A stretch of 64,000 nucleotides of DNA. It comes from Verticillium longisporum (taxonomy: Eukaryota; Ascomycota; Sordariomycetes; Glomerellales; Plectosphaerellaceae). The position numbers and the translations under genes were made by a program. The stretch lies in NCBI GenBank assembly GCA_019188255.1, contig JAETXT010000006.1, positions 5,394,001 to 5,458,000 of the forward strand, given 5' to 3'. A model generated the notes under the pieces. That model had not been told where the DNA came from. It was given only the letters and a program-made list of their open reading frames with translations, and did no database searches. Below, piece after piece: positions 12,133 through 23,920 of this stretch (its first letter is position 1; each line of letters opens with the position of its first letter).

Positions 12133-13144
12133 CTCTTCAATCTTGATGTCGTTAGACCAGCTGCCCTTCGGCGGTCCTCTCTTCAACCCAGATCGAAGGT
12201 CCATATCCTTGGTTGCTGTTGCTGCGGGAGCCATTCCGTTCACTTTCGAATAGCATCAATATATTGACGCAAATATTCGAAAGACATCTTAGACAGGAGC
12301 AGAATGCCCAATCGAAGACTCAAGTACTCCAGATGTTGGAACAGCACTTTGTCAGCAGTCATCCAGATCCGCAGAAGCACCCCGAAGTCCATTTGCACCC
12401 AGGCTGGCCCGAAACTCCGGCGGCATGATGGGACAGCTGCCGGACCGTGGTCGAGAGTGTCGAGAGGGACTCGTATTCCTCGAGGCGAAGAGTCTGGATA
12501 GGCCGGAGGTGTTCCGGGAGATGAGCCGGTGGCCGGAGTGTGCGCTCCCCTTTTGTGGGTCCACCGCTCAGGGCTGTAAGGGCCCAGGCTCGCCGATCTG
12601 AGGATGAAGATATGAAATTCTAGATTCAGGGTCGTTAACAATTTCACGAGACTCAGTAAAGAACATGGATTACTGCTGTTTCTAAGTTTCTTTTCTTTCA
12701 GATTTTTTCTCGGGTTATGGATGGCCGCCAGCTCGAATCCTAGCACCGAACGGAGGACCTACTCGATGTCAATTACGGTTAGGACGGGCCCGAACAAACG
12801 TCTTGCGCCATACAATATGTCTATTTTGCAATTCAAGAGGCATGCTATGTTTCTACTGCCATTCGTTGACAATCAACGTTCAAGCGCGACCATTAAGCAA
12901 CACGTCTATTGCATGCGACTCCCTCATCTGCTGGGTCCTTGACACTCCTTACCCCAAAGATTTGTTATAAATACCGCTGTGTACCAGGCCTACTGATGGA
13001 CACCTGATTTGACTTAGAGCACTTCAATCTCAGGGCGTCTCAAACGTGCCGGTTATCCGAAGCCTTGGGGTTGCCGAAAGGCGCCAGCATCCTATACAGA
13101 AGGTCAATCTCGGTATGACACCCACCGAGCACTGCGTCTCGGCA
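12133..13144. other. Intergenic: GH88 promoter
   Basis: No supported gene. A 168-codon minus frame at 12240-12746 has no recognisable motif and I do not accept it. Confidence 0.5.
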
Positions 13145-15130
13145 GCCCACTATACTCCATATGGTGATCTCTCAAGTGCAAGCCGAAACTTGCTTGTGCT
13201 TGCCCAAGGCGATTGTTGATCCGTTGGCCAAACTGCCGAGCCACCACGACTCGGAAGGTGCGTCACGCGACGCATCTTGCAGGGGATATGAAAATGTATA
13301 ATTTTCGTCGTTGGAGGCCGGGTCGAAGACCGGGTAGTTGAGGCTGTTGTAGACATCAAAGCTGGCCAAAGGCCCTACGTAGTTGGTCTCGCCCATAACC
13401 GGGGGGTACTTCCACCGGCGCTCGCGGTACGAGGATTCAAAAGTCTGGCGTTCCATCAGCAAGCAGTTTCAACGAGAATTTCGCTCTGAGACGAGCATCT
13501 GTCCCTTGATGATGACGTACATCCCATCGAAGCTCTCAGGCACCCCATTGAATGGCATGCACCAGCTTGACGAAGTCTTGAGAGCCCAAGCTTAGGTCAA
13601 AGGTAAAGCTACTCCTCATCGGTATGGTCGGCTTGGCTAAGAAATATACCTTGTAACACACCTCGACTTCTGCTTAATGTCCGTACGGTTGGCACCGGAT
13701 GCGGCTCTTAGGTAACCAATCGACGCGTAGAACAGGTCGTCAAACTCGTACTTGATGCTAGCTCCTACGCCAAAGTAAGGGACAGAGAGTGCTTCAGAGT
13801 TACTAGCGCTGATGAGAATCTTGCCGCCGAACACTGGAATGCGGGAAGCGTTCAATCCTTCGAGAACGCCGAAAGAGAACCTGCACAATGTAAACAAACA
13901 CTGCCTTCCGACTTTCGGGGATGGGCAAATGGTCAACTGACTTGACAGTCTTGGTCTGTCCCGGCGCAACGCGGAACGTCTCTGACGGGAGACTCACCTT
14001 GGGACGGACTTGGAACAGCTCAATGTCAGGGGACCCTGAGGGTTCCCCTGCGGAGCTGCCGAGCAGGGGGTCGGTTAGGGACTAAGGGCTACGAGAGACG
14101 TATATATAGGCTGTGGAGGGCCCTCTAAGCTACGGAGGGCTAGAATTCAGATATATTCCGACCCCCTACCTACCTTCTATCTATCTACGGACTACGTATA
14201 GAAGACCTCTTTACTCTGCTCTAACACACGCTCTAATACTCAATCTCGACAAAGTCCTGGATCGTGGGTACCATATATGTATCGGCGCCTGCGGAGTCAG
14301 CCGTCCAGTACGACTTGAAACCGCCATCGTGCTTCGACAGAAGACCCTACTGGCTCTGCTCCCACCCGAATCCTGAGAACGAGACGATAGGAGTGTCGTC
14401 AATGTAAAAGAGAATGTGTTTTACGCCGCGCTCCTGAACCCAGCACTGCTTATGTCACGTTTCGCAACCCCGAACACGTACTAAGGGAACGGTCTGGGAA
14501 AGGTCGGGGGAGTCTTCAGGCAGTGGCTCGCGTTCATCAGCCTTGACCGTGATGTTGAGAGTGATGTCCACAACTGTCGATGGGAATTTGTCCTTAGCGG
14601 GACGATATCCCACGATGGTTCTGTTCCAATCCTCCAGCCGCCGATGGAACCAACACTAGCTGTGATAATGTTCATCTGAATGGGGTCAGCTTTGACTGGG
14701 TGCTTGTGGTTGCGCAGACTCACCCCATCTTCATATGCCTTCAGAAAAGTTTTGATCAAGACCTCTTCGCCAATGCCTTCCTGAAATGTTGTTGGTAAGA
14801 AACTTTTAGGCTGTTCTTCACTGACTTTCATCCATCAGGTCCAAAGGCTTTGTACAAATATACTGATGCTTTAGGGGCAACGCCGATGAACTTGACTGAT
14901 GATGAGCAAAAGAAACTGGCGTATCAGGAAGCATGCCGATTCAGACTCACTCGTCGCTATTTCCGGCAATGATGCCCGCAACATGGGTTCCATGTCCGCC
15001 GTAATCCATCCAATCGTTGACGGGCCGTCGCTCCTCTCCGGGGTATGGCCAACTGTCTGACTCTCGTCAGCGAGTCCGCAGAAATATCCCCAGAGCTGGT
15101 ACGCACTATTGTCACCAACAAAGTCGAAAC
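13145..15130 (-). pseudogene. Relic of a subtilase (S8) protease, split by an LTR-like insertion
   Basis: Fragments of a secreted subtilisin-like protease occur in gene order on the minus strand: RFDFVGDN, then the catalytic-histidine block YGGHGTHVAGIIAGNS (near 15000-14955), then VLIKTFLKAYEDG|MNIITASVGSIGG (near 14755-14620), a PA-domain-like stretch (near 14570-14350), and the C-terminal Fn3-like domain (TFRVAPGQTKTV, PVFGGKILISASN, YPPVMGETNYVGPLASF, ESWWLGSLANGS; 13990-13170). The signal peptide, propeptide and Asp motif are missing at the 5' side, the GTSMA serine region is absent, and several stops and frameshifts occur. Introns are still recognisable. A 215-base repeat with target duplication sits at 14024-14238. 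It cannot encode an active protease. Confidence 0.8.
14024..14238 (-). mobile_element. 215-bp LTR-like repeat, copy A (5-bp target duplication)
   Basis: This copy is about 85% alike by eye to 55574-55781 on the opposite strand. It is flanked by identical CTCAA pentamers at 14019-14023 and 14239-14243. The element ends ...CCCCTGACA in its own orientation, and removing it plus one pentamer restores a continuous subtilase-like reading (FVEIE|LFQV). Size, 5-base duplication and the CA-3' end fit a solo LTR. The 5' end (TATTAGAGC...) is not a clean TG, so another short non-autonomous element remains possible. Confidence 0.7.
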
Positions 15131-15278
15131 GCTCTCGGACGCAGACCATACATCACGGGCGAGGCCATAGTGGTACACAATTCTATAATACGAGAAAGCA
15201 CATTCGCAATACGATGCATTATGTCATCACGATTATCATCAAGTTTATTTCTTATATACACATCCTCCATACTTATAT

Positions 15279-16647
15279 TCAGGCGAAAGTCGCAGCGACC
15301 TGCGGGATGAGCATCTGCTCAACATACTCAGGGTTCCTCCAGCCAGACCAGTCAGGGTTCATAAGACCCCAGGAGTCGTCAAATTCCTGAACACCCTGGC
15401 GCGTGTAGTAGCGACCCACGATCACCCAAATGAACCAGTTGGCCTTGACCTCGGGGAGATACTCGGCCAAGCATGGCTGGTAGACCTTGGTCTTCCAGGA
15501 ACCGTCCTCCATAGAGTGGCCATACTCGGTCAGCTGGACGGGGAAGACGTTGACAGTCGCAGGGTCGGAGGGGTTCATGTCCTGGCAGCCCTTGTTGTAG
15601 GGGTTGTACCTTGGCGAGTCGCAGCTGTTCGTGTTGTTCTCATAGTTGTGTATTTCAAGGATCAGCTTGTCCTCGCCGTAGCCCACAAAGTCAACGCGGC
15701 TGACCACCTGGTCGCTAGGCTCGAGGGGGTGCCGCGGAAGACGGGAGTCACAAAGGTGTCGTAGTCGAGACCCGAAAGGATGATGGGGACGTCCTTGTTG
15801 GCGGCGTGGACGGCGTCGGCTCCAGCTCGCATGTACTTGTACCAGTCGCGCCAGTTGTAGGACGACTGAAGAAGAGCATCGTTGTTCTTGGGAGGACGGG
15901 GCTCGTTACGCAGAGACTGAGAGATAAGCGCAGGCCATTTCGCAGCCTATGAGCAGTCAGTAAGCAGTTCAGCCTCATTTTTGCAATGAAAGCTTACATG
16001 AGCGGCCATGTAGGCGCCTCCGCGAACCCAGTTGTCAACATCAAACTTGGTGTCTCCCCACCAGGTGTTACCATCCTCACCACCGCAGCACCACTCGCCA
16101 GAAGAAATGTGGTTGTCCAGGGTGATGTAGATGTGCTGGCGCAGGCACTCTGCGGCAATGGCATCGTAAACCTAGTTATCAAATTAGGAAATGCTAGCAA
16201 AGTCGGTTGAAGAGATCGTACCTCAAGTCGCTTCGTCTCGGGGGTGAAACTGGGGTTGTTCTTCAGGACCTTCTCCAAGACGATTGTTCCGTTTTCAGGA
16301 CCTAGACCCTCGATGAAAGCAGTCTTGATGTCAATATCTTCACCGCCGTTGGCATAGATCTGGTCAACAAGCTCCGTGGCGAAGGTCAATCGGATGGCGT
16401 TCATGCCAAGGCTCTTGATTTCAGACAAGACGCGCTCCACAGAAAGGTACTGCAGACCCTCGGGAACCATGACCTCGCCGTGGCCGGGCCAGTTTGTTCC
16501 GGCTTGCCTCACGATCTCGCCGTCTGAGTTGTGGATGTCGCGTCCAGAGGTGACGAAGGGACCTTTGGGCCAGGCCTTCTCGCACTTTGCGGTGCTGAGA
16601 GACATGAGGGAGGCGATAAGCCCGACAGAGATATTGATAAACTTCAT
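15279..16647 (-). CDS. GH5 glycoside hydrolase (cellulase family), one apparent frameshift
   Basis: The start at 16647 gives a signal peptide (MKFINISVGLIASLMSLSTAKC), so the enzyme is secreted. Two introns join ...ETKRLE|VYDAIAAE and ...AYMAAH|AAKWPAL. GH5 landmarks are GMNAIRLTF, ITLDNH, the acid/base glutamate in SLRNEPR and the nucleophile glutamate in QLTEYGHS near the end. The frame breaks at a run of five C on the coding strand (15725-15729): GTP|LEPSDQ needs one more C, and without it the second catalytic glutamate is lost. Everything on both sides is well conserved, so a sequencing error is as likely as a real mutation. Exact substrate (beta-glucan, mannan or other) is not deducible. 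It lies downstream of nothing co-directional except the subtilase relic. Confidence 0.78.
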
Positions 16648-16750
16648 GTTTACTGATGACAGGCACACGACTTGGCCACTGCTGGGATGAAGATGGTGGT
16701 CTCGTAGATAAGAGGTACAGGTGCCATATGATGCGCAGGGCTCGGGAAGC

Positions 16751-16756
16751 TTTATA
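16751..16756 (-). promoter_or_regulatory. TATA box of the GH5 gene
   Basis: The minus strand reads TATAAA about 105 bases upstream of the GH5 start codon. Confidence 0.45.
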
Positions 16757-19700
16757 GCTTTCCGGACGATCAAGAACATGTGGCGCTCCGCAGATCAGTT
16801 GTACAATGTCAATAATCTCCCCACATCAGATCCGTGGAAGACTGAGCTTATTCCGACCAAGGCTTTGGTCTCTCCCGGACCGGACCGAAGATCAACGGCT
16901 TCATCTGGGCCAAGGTGAAGCTCGACTGGCGTACGTCATGCGCGGGGTAGCAGAATGCTCCGCTGCGAGTGACGAGTTGGTAATTTATGCTTGTCCAAGA
17001 AGGAGTTGGCCTTGGCTGTGGTCTAGTCTCTCTGGAGAGTCAGGAACCTCAGACTAAGGCTTCAAATTGCTCCGCCCCCGCACGTAGCCTACCATCGTTA
17101 CCCCATACTCAAGCCGTCTGATCATGTTGTGGACCCTATATCTCGGTCGTTTCACTGCCGACAGTTTTCCCTTTGGGGGCAGGGGACAGCCGAGGCCTTC
17201 GGCTCCGTGTTCCCCGGTCGCCTCTGTGGGGAGCCTAGTGCAAATGAGAGATCATCACGACCAATTCAAGTAATTGATAGACTAGAACCGGCGCCCTGAA
17301 TGGTGCGCAAAAGCAGGCCTGAGTCGACCACTCGGTGGTGTCAATCGCTTGTTTGAATCTCTGCCGATGCATCGTGACCGCATCACTGCTCGCTGCCGAA
17401 GTCCTAATCCGTTCTTTCGCCTCAATTGGTCACGGCCTTGCCTATTTCATCATAGTACTCTGGGGTCACAGGAGCTGCGAAATCGTCCGACCCATCACCT
17501 TTTCGGAGTTTTCCTCGGGCCATGTTGCACATTAATCACTCAACAAATATCATGCCAGGCATGGTGGTCGGTTTTCTTCGAATCCACCTTTTGGCCCGAC
17601 TTTGGGCACCCGATCGTGCCATCGTTGGGAGAGCGTCTGTAACGCCGTCCGGTTCTAGATGCATGGTTTATTGCTGCTTTCATCATAGTAATCCTTTCAC
17701 GTTCTGCCTCATTTGGCATATCAAAGCCAAGGAACATCTGAATTGCGAGTATGCCTGACGAGAAGCCAATATAATACCATTTGCCTGGCTGCTGGACCTC
17801 CCTCGGAATTTTGACGGCGCTTGAATTAATCTTGAAGTATACACTATCACATTGGCATCTATTGTTACTTTTGTTTATGGCGAGACGATCATCCCGGCCT
17901 GTGGGCTGGCCTGGATGCTACAACAGTTTCTTGTGCTTTAATCCTAATTTTACCATGTAATTCACTTTCCAACATGCGAATTTGCAACAGTGGGCGTCAA
18001 AACCGAGGGCGAGGACGATTCAAACTCAAAATTACTCGAGATTCGTGGAACCAACTTCCTTTACGTGCAGTCATCTCGGTGATTTTTGTGCTTCAAGTGC
18101 TGATGAAAGCGCCACGAGGTGGTGTACATCGTTTTGAGTCTTGAGTCTCCATAGCCTTGGAAATTTGGCTCAACAACCACATCGGTGCGGCTGGTGATCA
18201 GATGCTTGCATAGAGGAATGGTGTAGGCAGTGGATATGTGAAGAAACTCCAGCTGCTGAAGTAACCGTACGTGACATTACTTCTATGTCAAGGTTGACAG
18301 ATTATGTCACAGAGTAGCTGTGAGCTTAGTAAACGGGTAACTCACAACATTGCGCCGCGGTCAACTAGGATATGTGGGACAGAAAGGCATCCGGAGCTTA
18401 CGTCTTCGCAGCCGAAGAGATCTTCGTAGCAGTTATTTGGATATACCACTTTAACCCTCGTGTTCGGGGCTCACCCACTGATACTCCAGTTTCAGAGCTC
18501 TAGGCAGACACATTTAACGACCTACCTACTGTATGAACGAGAACGGATTCAACGAGAGCAACGCACTCCGTTTAAGTACGGACGCACAATCAATCCAGTT
18601 ACATCGCAATGTTCATAATGTATAAATGAACACTATCAGAGGTCAATACGTAGCTTTGTCGATTTTTGGGAGGGTCCAATCTGTCGAAAGGCGCCCCCGC
18701 GTCTCGCAAATATGCTTGACTCCCTGGCCAGCTACTACCCAGTCATCGTAGCTACTGAATCTGTTACCCTGTTCATTGTCGATCTACTGCACGCGTCCGT
18801 ACATTGTTCAGAAGTTACTAAATCGCTCGAGTGAACGAGGTCGCATTGACCTTTAATCCGTCGTCGTAGCTACCTCAAGCTTTCGGTGCCCATGAAACAC
18901 TCTTAAGGTAGCCTTCATGTTGAATTTCGATGACCCCTGGAGATGTTGTTTATCAAGATCCGAATGTGGGGAGAGTGGCAGGTCGACTCAGACATGCGAT
19001 GGCATGTAGTCGCCGACCATGCATAAAAATTGCCTCTTTGAGACCAATGTCACCAAGCCAGGATTTGAGAGCCTCGAGGAATGCGTCACCCTCCTAGCGT
19101 CTAACATTCAGGGTTTACTCAGCATGCTGTGCTAATGTTTAGGTTCTGAAATTGAATGCTCATTGTTGGTGACAAGTCCCAGAATAGCAACAATTGCTGC
19201 CTGCCACCGGTGGTTCGGTAGGCTGGCTCCCTTGGTGAGGATACGAGCGTTCCCGACACAATCCACAAGCCTCACGTCGGTGGCAGTGCTGAACTCGAGG
19301 ACAATGCCATGTGGATCATGCTCAGATGTCACACGTGGAAAGAAGGGAGCACCGAAACTCCTGGGAGCAGGTTGCAGCATGTACCATGTACTGCCACAGC
19401 TATCTGAGGGCAGGCAGTCAATGCAACACGCCGGAGCCACTTATTGGTGACCATTCCACTCCCGGCGTACGTCGGGAGAATCGGCCGGAACAGCGGCAAT
19501 TTATACGAGAATTCTGTATCAGCGGGTGCTAGCTCTTCGCCCAGTCACATATCGATCTTTGACAAAGCAGTCGTAATGGGACCTTCATTCGCACTCAATT
19601 CTGATCATAGCAACCGTCGCATATTCAGGATTACCCCCCAGCTATTCTCGATACTATAATGCCAAGCTTCCTGAACGGAAGACGCAAATAACTGTATATC

Positions 19701-20420
19701 GTTCTGAACATTTGGCCAATCAGGCAGACGCAACAATTCGAACTAAATCAACTGATGGTGCTCTAAGCGGATCTTCTTTCCGGCAGCTTGACTCGTGTTT
19801 CCACCTTCGCCTGCCTCCCTACCTTAGTGCCGGGTTTTGACTTCAAATCTCGTTGGCGTCGGGCAGGTTATGCTGCTGCCTAGACACCTCTCTGCTGCCG
19901 TGATGCGGTGATCAGTTCTAGATTGTAGGCTTCAACCAGGACCGGATCATGTCTCTGGACGGTGCAGAATATACGAACTCAGGGTGTGCGACCAAATCGA
20001 GGAATGTCAAATCACACGACTTCCTGGATGAGAAGGCACACCCGGAACTGATAACGCTGACTAGGTGGACAAGAGGCTCCCTCGTGAGGAGGGCGCAAGC
20101 TGGATTGTCTACATCGCGGCTCGTCGGCTTCAGGAACACAGAAGCGAACGAGCATGTTTCGCGAATCTGAGTAAAACCAACGCGTTGACTGACCTAACAG
20201 TGGCTGAGAGGAGCTCCTTGTGATAAGTCGCAAAAAGGGAATACGATCGCAATATTGGAGGTCGAGCCATGGCCCCACGCACTTGACGCGTATGCAATAC
20301 CATACCCTTACCATGGGCAACATTCCGCCCTGCTTGCCGCTTGCCGTGTCACAAGCCATCCAACGCCATGAGGAGGGGAGGCCGACGGCTTACACTGCTA
20401 AATGGAAAGGGGGGGATTTG

Positions 20421-20426
20421 TATAAA
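20421..20426 (+). promoter_or_regulatory. TATA box of the small GPI-type protein
   Basis: TATAAA lies about 100 bases before the start codon at 20527, in a G-rich context. Confidence 0.5.
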
Positions 20427-20526
20427 GGAGTCCCCCAGTTTGACCTGCTTTGCTCGAAAGGATACTCACCCCTCACAGTACACCGACTCCATATCTCACA
20501 TCTACACTTCACCACGCTCTTTCAAC

Positions 20527-20838
20527 ATGAAGCTCAACTTCCTCCTCGCCGCGGCCTTTGCCATTCCCGCCCTGGCGACCACCACCACTACCAACACGGC
20601 TGTCGAGACTAAGTACGTTTCAGATCCCACGGGCCTCGTCGATGGGCTTCGACGGCTAACAGCCTCCTACAGATCCTCCACCCACACCCCCACCGGCACG
20701 CAGCCCGCCGGCGCCAGCAAGGCCACCGGCTCCTCGTCGGCCCGCCACACCAGCAGCTCCAAGGCAGCCGCCCCTACCCTGGGCGTCAACATGATTGGAG
20801 CCGGTATTCTCGGCGGCGCGGCCCTCTTCGCCCTCTAA
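20527..20838 (+). CDS. Small Ser/Thr-rich GPI-anchored-type protein
   Basis: The product is about 83 residues. It has a signal peptide (MKLNFLLAAAFAIPALA), a Thr/Ser/Ala-rich middle likely to be O-glycosylated, and a C-terminal hydrophobic tail (MIGAGILGGAALFAL) typical of a GPI-anchor signal. A single intron of about 60 bases interrupts it after VETK; the exon join restores ...ETK|SSTHTPTG. Short proteins of this layout are common at fungal cell surfaces. No domain is recognisable and the function is unknown. A TATA box about 100 bases upstream supports expression. Confidence 0.68.
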   Translation: MKLNFLLAAAFAIPALATTTTTNTAVETKYVSDPTGLVDGLRRLTASYRSSTHTPTGTQPAGASKATGSSSARHTSSSKAAAPTLGVNMIGAGILGGAALFAL

Positions 20839-21665
20839 GCACGGCCGGGGGACTTGATGTTATTTTATTCATGAGTAGGATGGAGCCCGGCGCGGGCAAC
20901 TATTTTTGTATAATGCCTAGGAGCTTTCAGGGAAGAGTTTAGAGTCGCGATCAACGGAACTTTGCTCCCCCCCCTTCCCCCAAACTTCGCGTGCCGGGTA
21001 CCTGCATGATTGATGCCGTGACGCGGCTTGCTCCCTGGCAAAGCTTGTTTCTCGGGGATGATACGCCACGTGCCCGTAACCGCGGGGTATATTGATCGAC
21101 CCTTGAGCTCGAGCCTCTGATATGGAGGGCAGACGTACAAATATGTGGAGAACATCTCCCTTGGATTCGACGACCTGTGCAAGTATTGAGAACAACAAGT
21201 CAACGTGAGGGGTCGGCCTCGAGCTTGTGCTGCTGGGGGTAGTGAGTTGCAACCCGAAAGAAGAAAATATCACGACCGAAGTCACTTTCATACACTATCG
21301 GGCTCTGGGAGTCCGAGCATTGAGGCTTCGGGCAAATGATGGGCTCCAGAACTGATACGAGAGCCTGCGACCAAAATGCTCGGACTTCCGGAGCCAAACA
21401 GTCTTCAAAGGGTCTTCAGCAGTTCACAGCATAGCGCAGCCGCGACTTCCATCAAAATCAAAACATAGGTTCGGCGTACTTATCAACACGCCTAGCAGTG
21501 GCATGCTGCTCAAAGATTGCGGAAGAAGACAAAGAGACGAAACGGCACATCCCGGAGACTTCAAGTCCTCGGGCGTGGACATCCAGCAGCGAAGGTTTTC
21601 CAAAGGCATGACGGATGCTACCGCTTGATCAACCTTTCAGGACGAAGCGCCTGCTGCGACGTTGA
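20839..21665. other. Convergent intergenic region
   Basis: This is 3' space between the small surface protein and aldose 1-epimerase. No supported gene. Confidence 0.55.
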
Positions 21666-23212
21666 CTACTCTAGCAGACCGAATTCCCACGACGCCTCCC
21701 ACGTGTACGTCTCTCCCGGCCCGGTAATCTGCGCGTCGGCGCGTCCCCATTGCGGGCTACAGAATCAGCATGTTTGCTCGCTCCCCGTCGCACTTCTGAC
21801 CATGGAAGGGGAAAAGAAAAAACGTACTTGTTGACACCGTCCACCAAGTCGTGCGGCTCAATGGCCACGGCCGAGCTGCGCCCCATGGTCTTCACCTCGT
21901 CTGTTCCCTGCGTGCTCTTGAGCCCAGCCGATCCGTCACTCCACCCCGTAGAGTAGATCTGCACGCCACGCTGGTCCGTTCTCAGGTCAGCCTTGATGCC
22001 GTTCCAGGGACTCGCGAGTGTGAGGACGACCGTCTCGGGCGAGGGGACGTCGTCGAACAGCCAGAAGTGGTTGTAACCCTCCGTGCCGGCGTTGGTGGCA
22101 AATTCGGGGGTGTCGCGGGCGCGGCCAAAGGGGAGGTCAGGCTCAGAGGCAAAATCCATAATGTGGCCTGGGGTCACGGCAGCGATGGCGCCGGTGGGGA
22201 GGCCGAAGGAGTCAATCGGGAGGAAGCGCTTGGCGTAGGGCATATGCAGCGTGTGGGACCAGATATCGTCGGTGGAAGGGTTGCGGTAGGCCTCAAGGTT
22301 GAAGTAGGTGTGCTGGGTGAGCATGAGGGCTGGGTATGTCAGCTACAAGGAGGACAATGGGTACATGCGCGATGGCTCACGGGTTTTGGCTTCGGGGGCA
22401 GTGGCCTCCATCTTGATGTTCCACTTGCCATCGGCCACGCTGTAGGTGACGGACGCCTCTACACGTCCAGGGAAACCCTTGGATTCGCCCTCAGAATCAG
22501 AGATGGAGAAGGTGATCGAGTCGCTTGCGAGGCTGGTCACATCCCAGAAGCGGTACGACCAGTTGTTGCTGCCGCTGTGAAGAGTGTTGGTGGAATCATT
22601 CTTTTCCGTGTGATACGTCTTGGTGCCGATGGTAAATTGCGCGGCTTTCAGGCGGTTGACGTAACGGCCAGGAATCGCATTGTACACAGGATGGCCAGGG
22701 TCGACGGCTAGGCCACGTCAGAACAGAGCGTGCACAACTCGCTTAGTACTTACGGTAGAAATCAACGTCATCGTATCCCAGAACGACGTCGACGTCGTTT
22801 CCCTGCTTATCCTTGACGTACAGGTTGGTAAGTGTTGCGCCGTAGGGGATGAACTAGAATGAGATTCAGTGACGTTGAGTAATGAGATCAGTCACAGGGA
22901 TCCTTTGTGTTACCTGGGCCTTGATTCCCTTGGCCGAGATGGTGTAACGTCCATCCTTTCCAGGCTTGGACTTGGACTTGTTGCCTGCCGCAATTGGCGT
23001 GCTCGTCAGCCTCAGACTCGGATGACAGACACCAGCGCTGACGGCCAGCTCATGGAAAAGCGATCATGGGCGAAAGTCCATTTCAGGCCCCAGTAATGCG
23101 ACAGCTTACTCTTCTGTAAAGTCGGCACAATTTCGTCTCGCCAATGCCAAATCCCCAGACCGACAACGACCGCAGCGACTGCCGAAAACACGATTGTGCG
23201 GTTTGAAGCCAT
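21666..23212 (-). CDS. Aldose 1-epimerase (galactose mutarotase)
   Basis: It interconverts alpha and beta anomers of galactose or glucose. The start at 23212 gives an N-terminal hydrophobic helix (TIVFSAVAAVVVGLGIW), so this version is secreted or membrane-anchored, unlike the cytosolic enzymes. Exons join as ...TLQKS|NKSKSKPG, ...KGIKAQ|FIPYGATLTNLYV, ...DVDFYR|VDPGHP and ...GVNK|PQWGRADAQITGP. Family blocks are FIPYGATLTNLYVKD, HPVYNAIPGRYVNRL, NTLHSGSNNWSYRFWDV, TQHTYFNLEAY with the catalytic histidine, and the late EGYNHFWLFDD. The product is about 400 residues and ends EASWEFGLLE. It may assist galactose use together with the GH27 enzyme, but the genes are 19 kb apart. Confidence 0.85.
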
Positions 23213-23920
23213 GTTTTCCAAAGGCTACAGACCAGGGCGCCCGTCGTTCGGAAGGGTTTCTGCTCAACGATTCAGTAAAGTGCGATCGCGCCAATGGCTG
23301 GGAAATCAGGTCTCTCACGGAAAAGAAAGAATCAATCAAGCCTCGGCGTCCCGCAGCAGGCCAACAGACCAGAAGCGAAAAAGCCCAAACGTCGCTCCCA
23401 AAAGGGCAGATGAGGCTTAAGTATCGGGCGTCCTCCCACGAGCTTCCCGTGGGCGCGCGTGGGGGAGCCCCGGGCCGGACGCTCCCAACGGGTCGGCCGC
23501 TGCGAGGGCAAGCCGCACCGCAGGGTAAAGATCCCGATTGGACCTGTCCTTGCAGCGGAGGACTGGAAGACCCCCCTGGTACGCGCTGGCACCTGGGCGG
23601 ACCTACGGACCGTGGTCGCTGTTGTGCGCCGCCAACCGAGTCGGCAGCAGGGGGCACGAGCAGCTTGGGGGGGGGTTAGTTGGAGAAGAGACCTGTAGGG
23701 GTCATCTCCCAGGTAGGCGGCGGTCACGGATCAGCGGGCGCCATCCAGCCAACGCGGAAAAGACAGATTGCACGGAGCCTCAGCTGCGGACGAGCCCAGT
23801 CGGGCGACATGCAGGGGGCAGCAGATGACGGATACGGAGGGACGTGATGGACGATGAGATAGGTATAGATGGATCTGGCCGACAAGGACGCTGTAGATGC
23901 TGATGGATTGGGCATGGCCA
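23213..23920. other. Intergenic: epimerase promoter and GNAT 3' flank
   Basis: GC-rich tract with overlapping open frames on all strands, none of which I can support as a gene. Confidence 0.5.

Larger units (their letters stand above)
16648..20526. other. Gene-poor 3.9-kb region
   Basis: No open frame here has codon structure or motifs that I trust, and 17.9-19.1 kb has almost no open frames on either strand. It contains the GH5 promoter at one end and the promoter of the small GPI-type protein at the other. I see no transposase, tRNA or long repeat. Confidence 0.55.

Noticed and set aside
12240..12746. 168-codon minus frame upstream of GH88
   Set aside because: No domain, starts in promoter DNA and partly low-complexity.
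15725..15729. Programmed ribosomal frameshifting at the GH5 break
   Set aside because: No slippery heptamer, and similar one-base losses occur in unrelated genes, which favours base-calling error.
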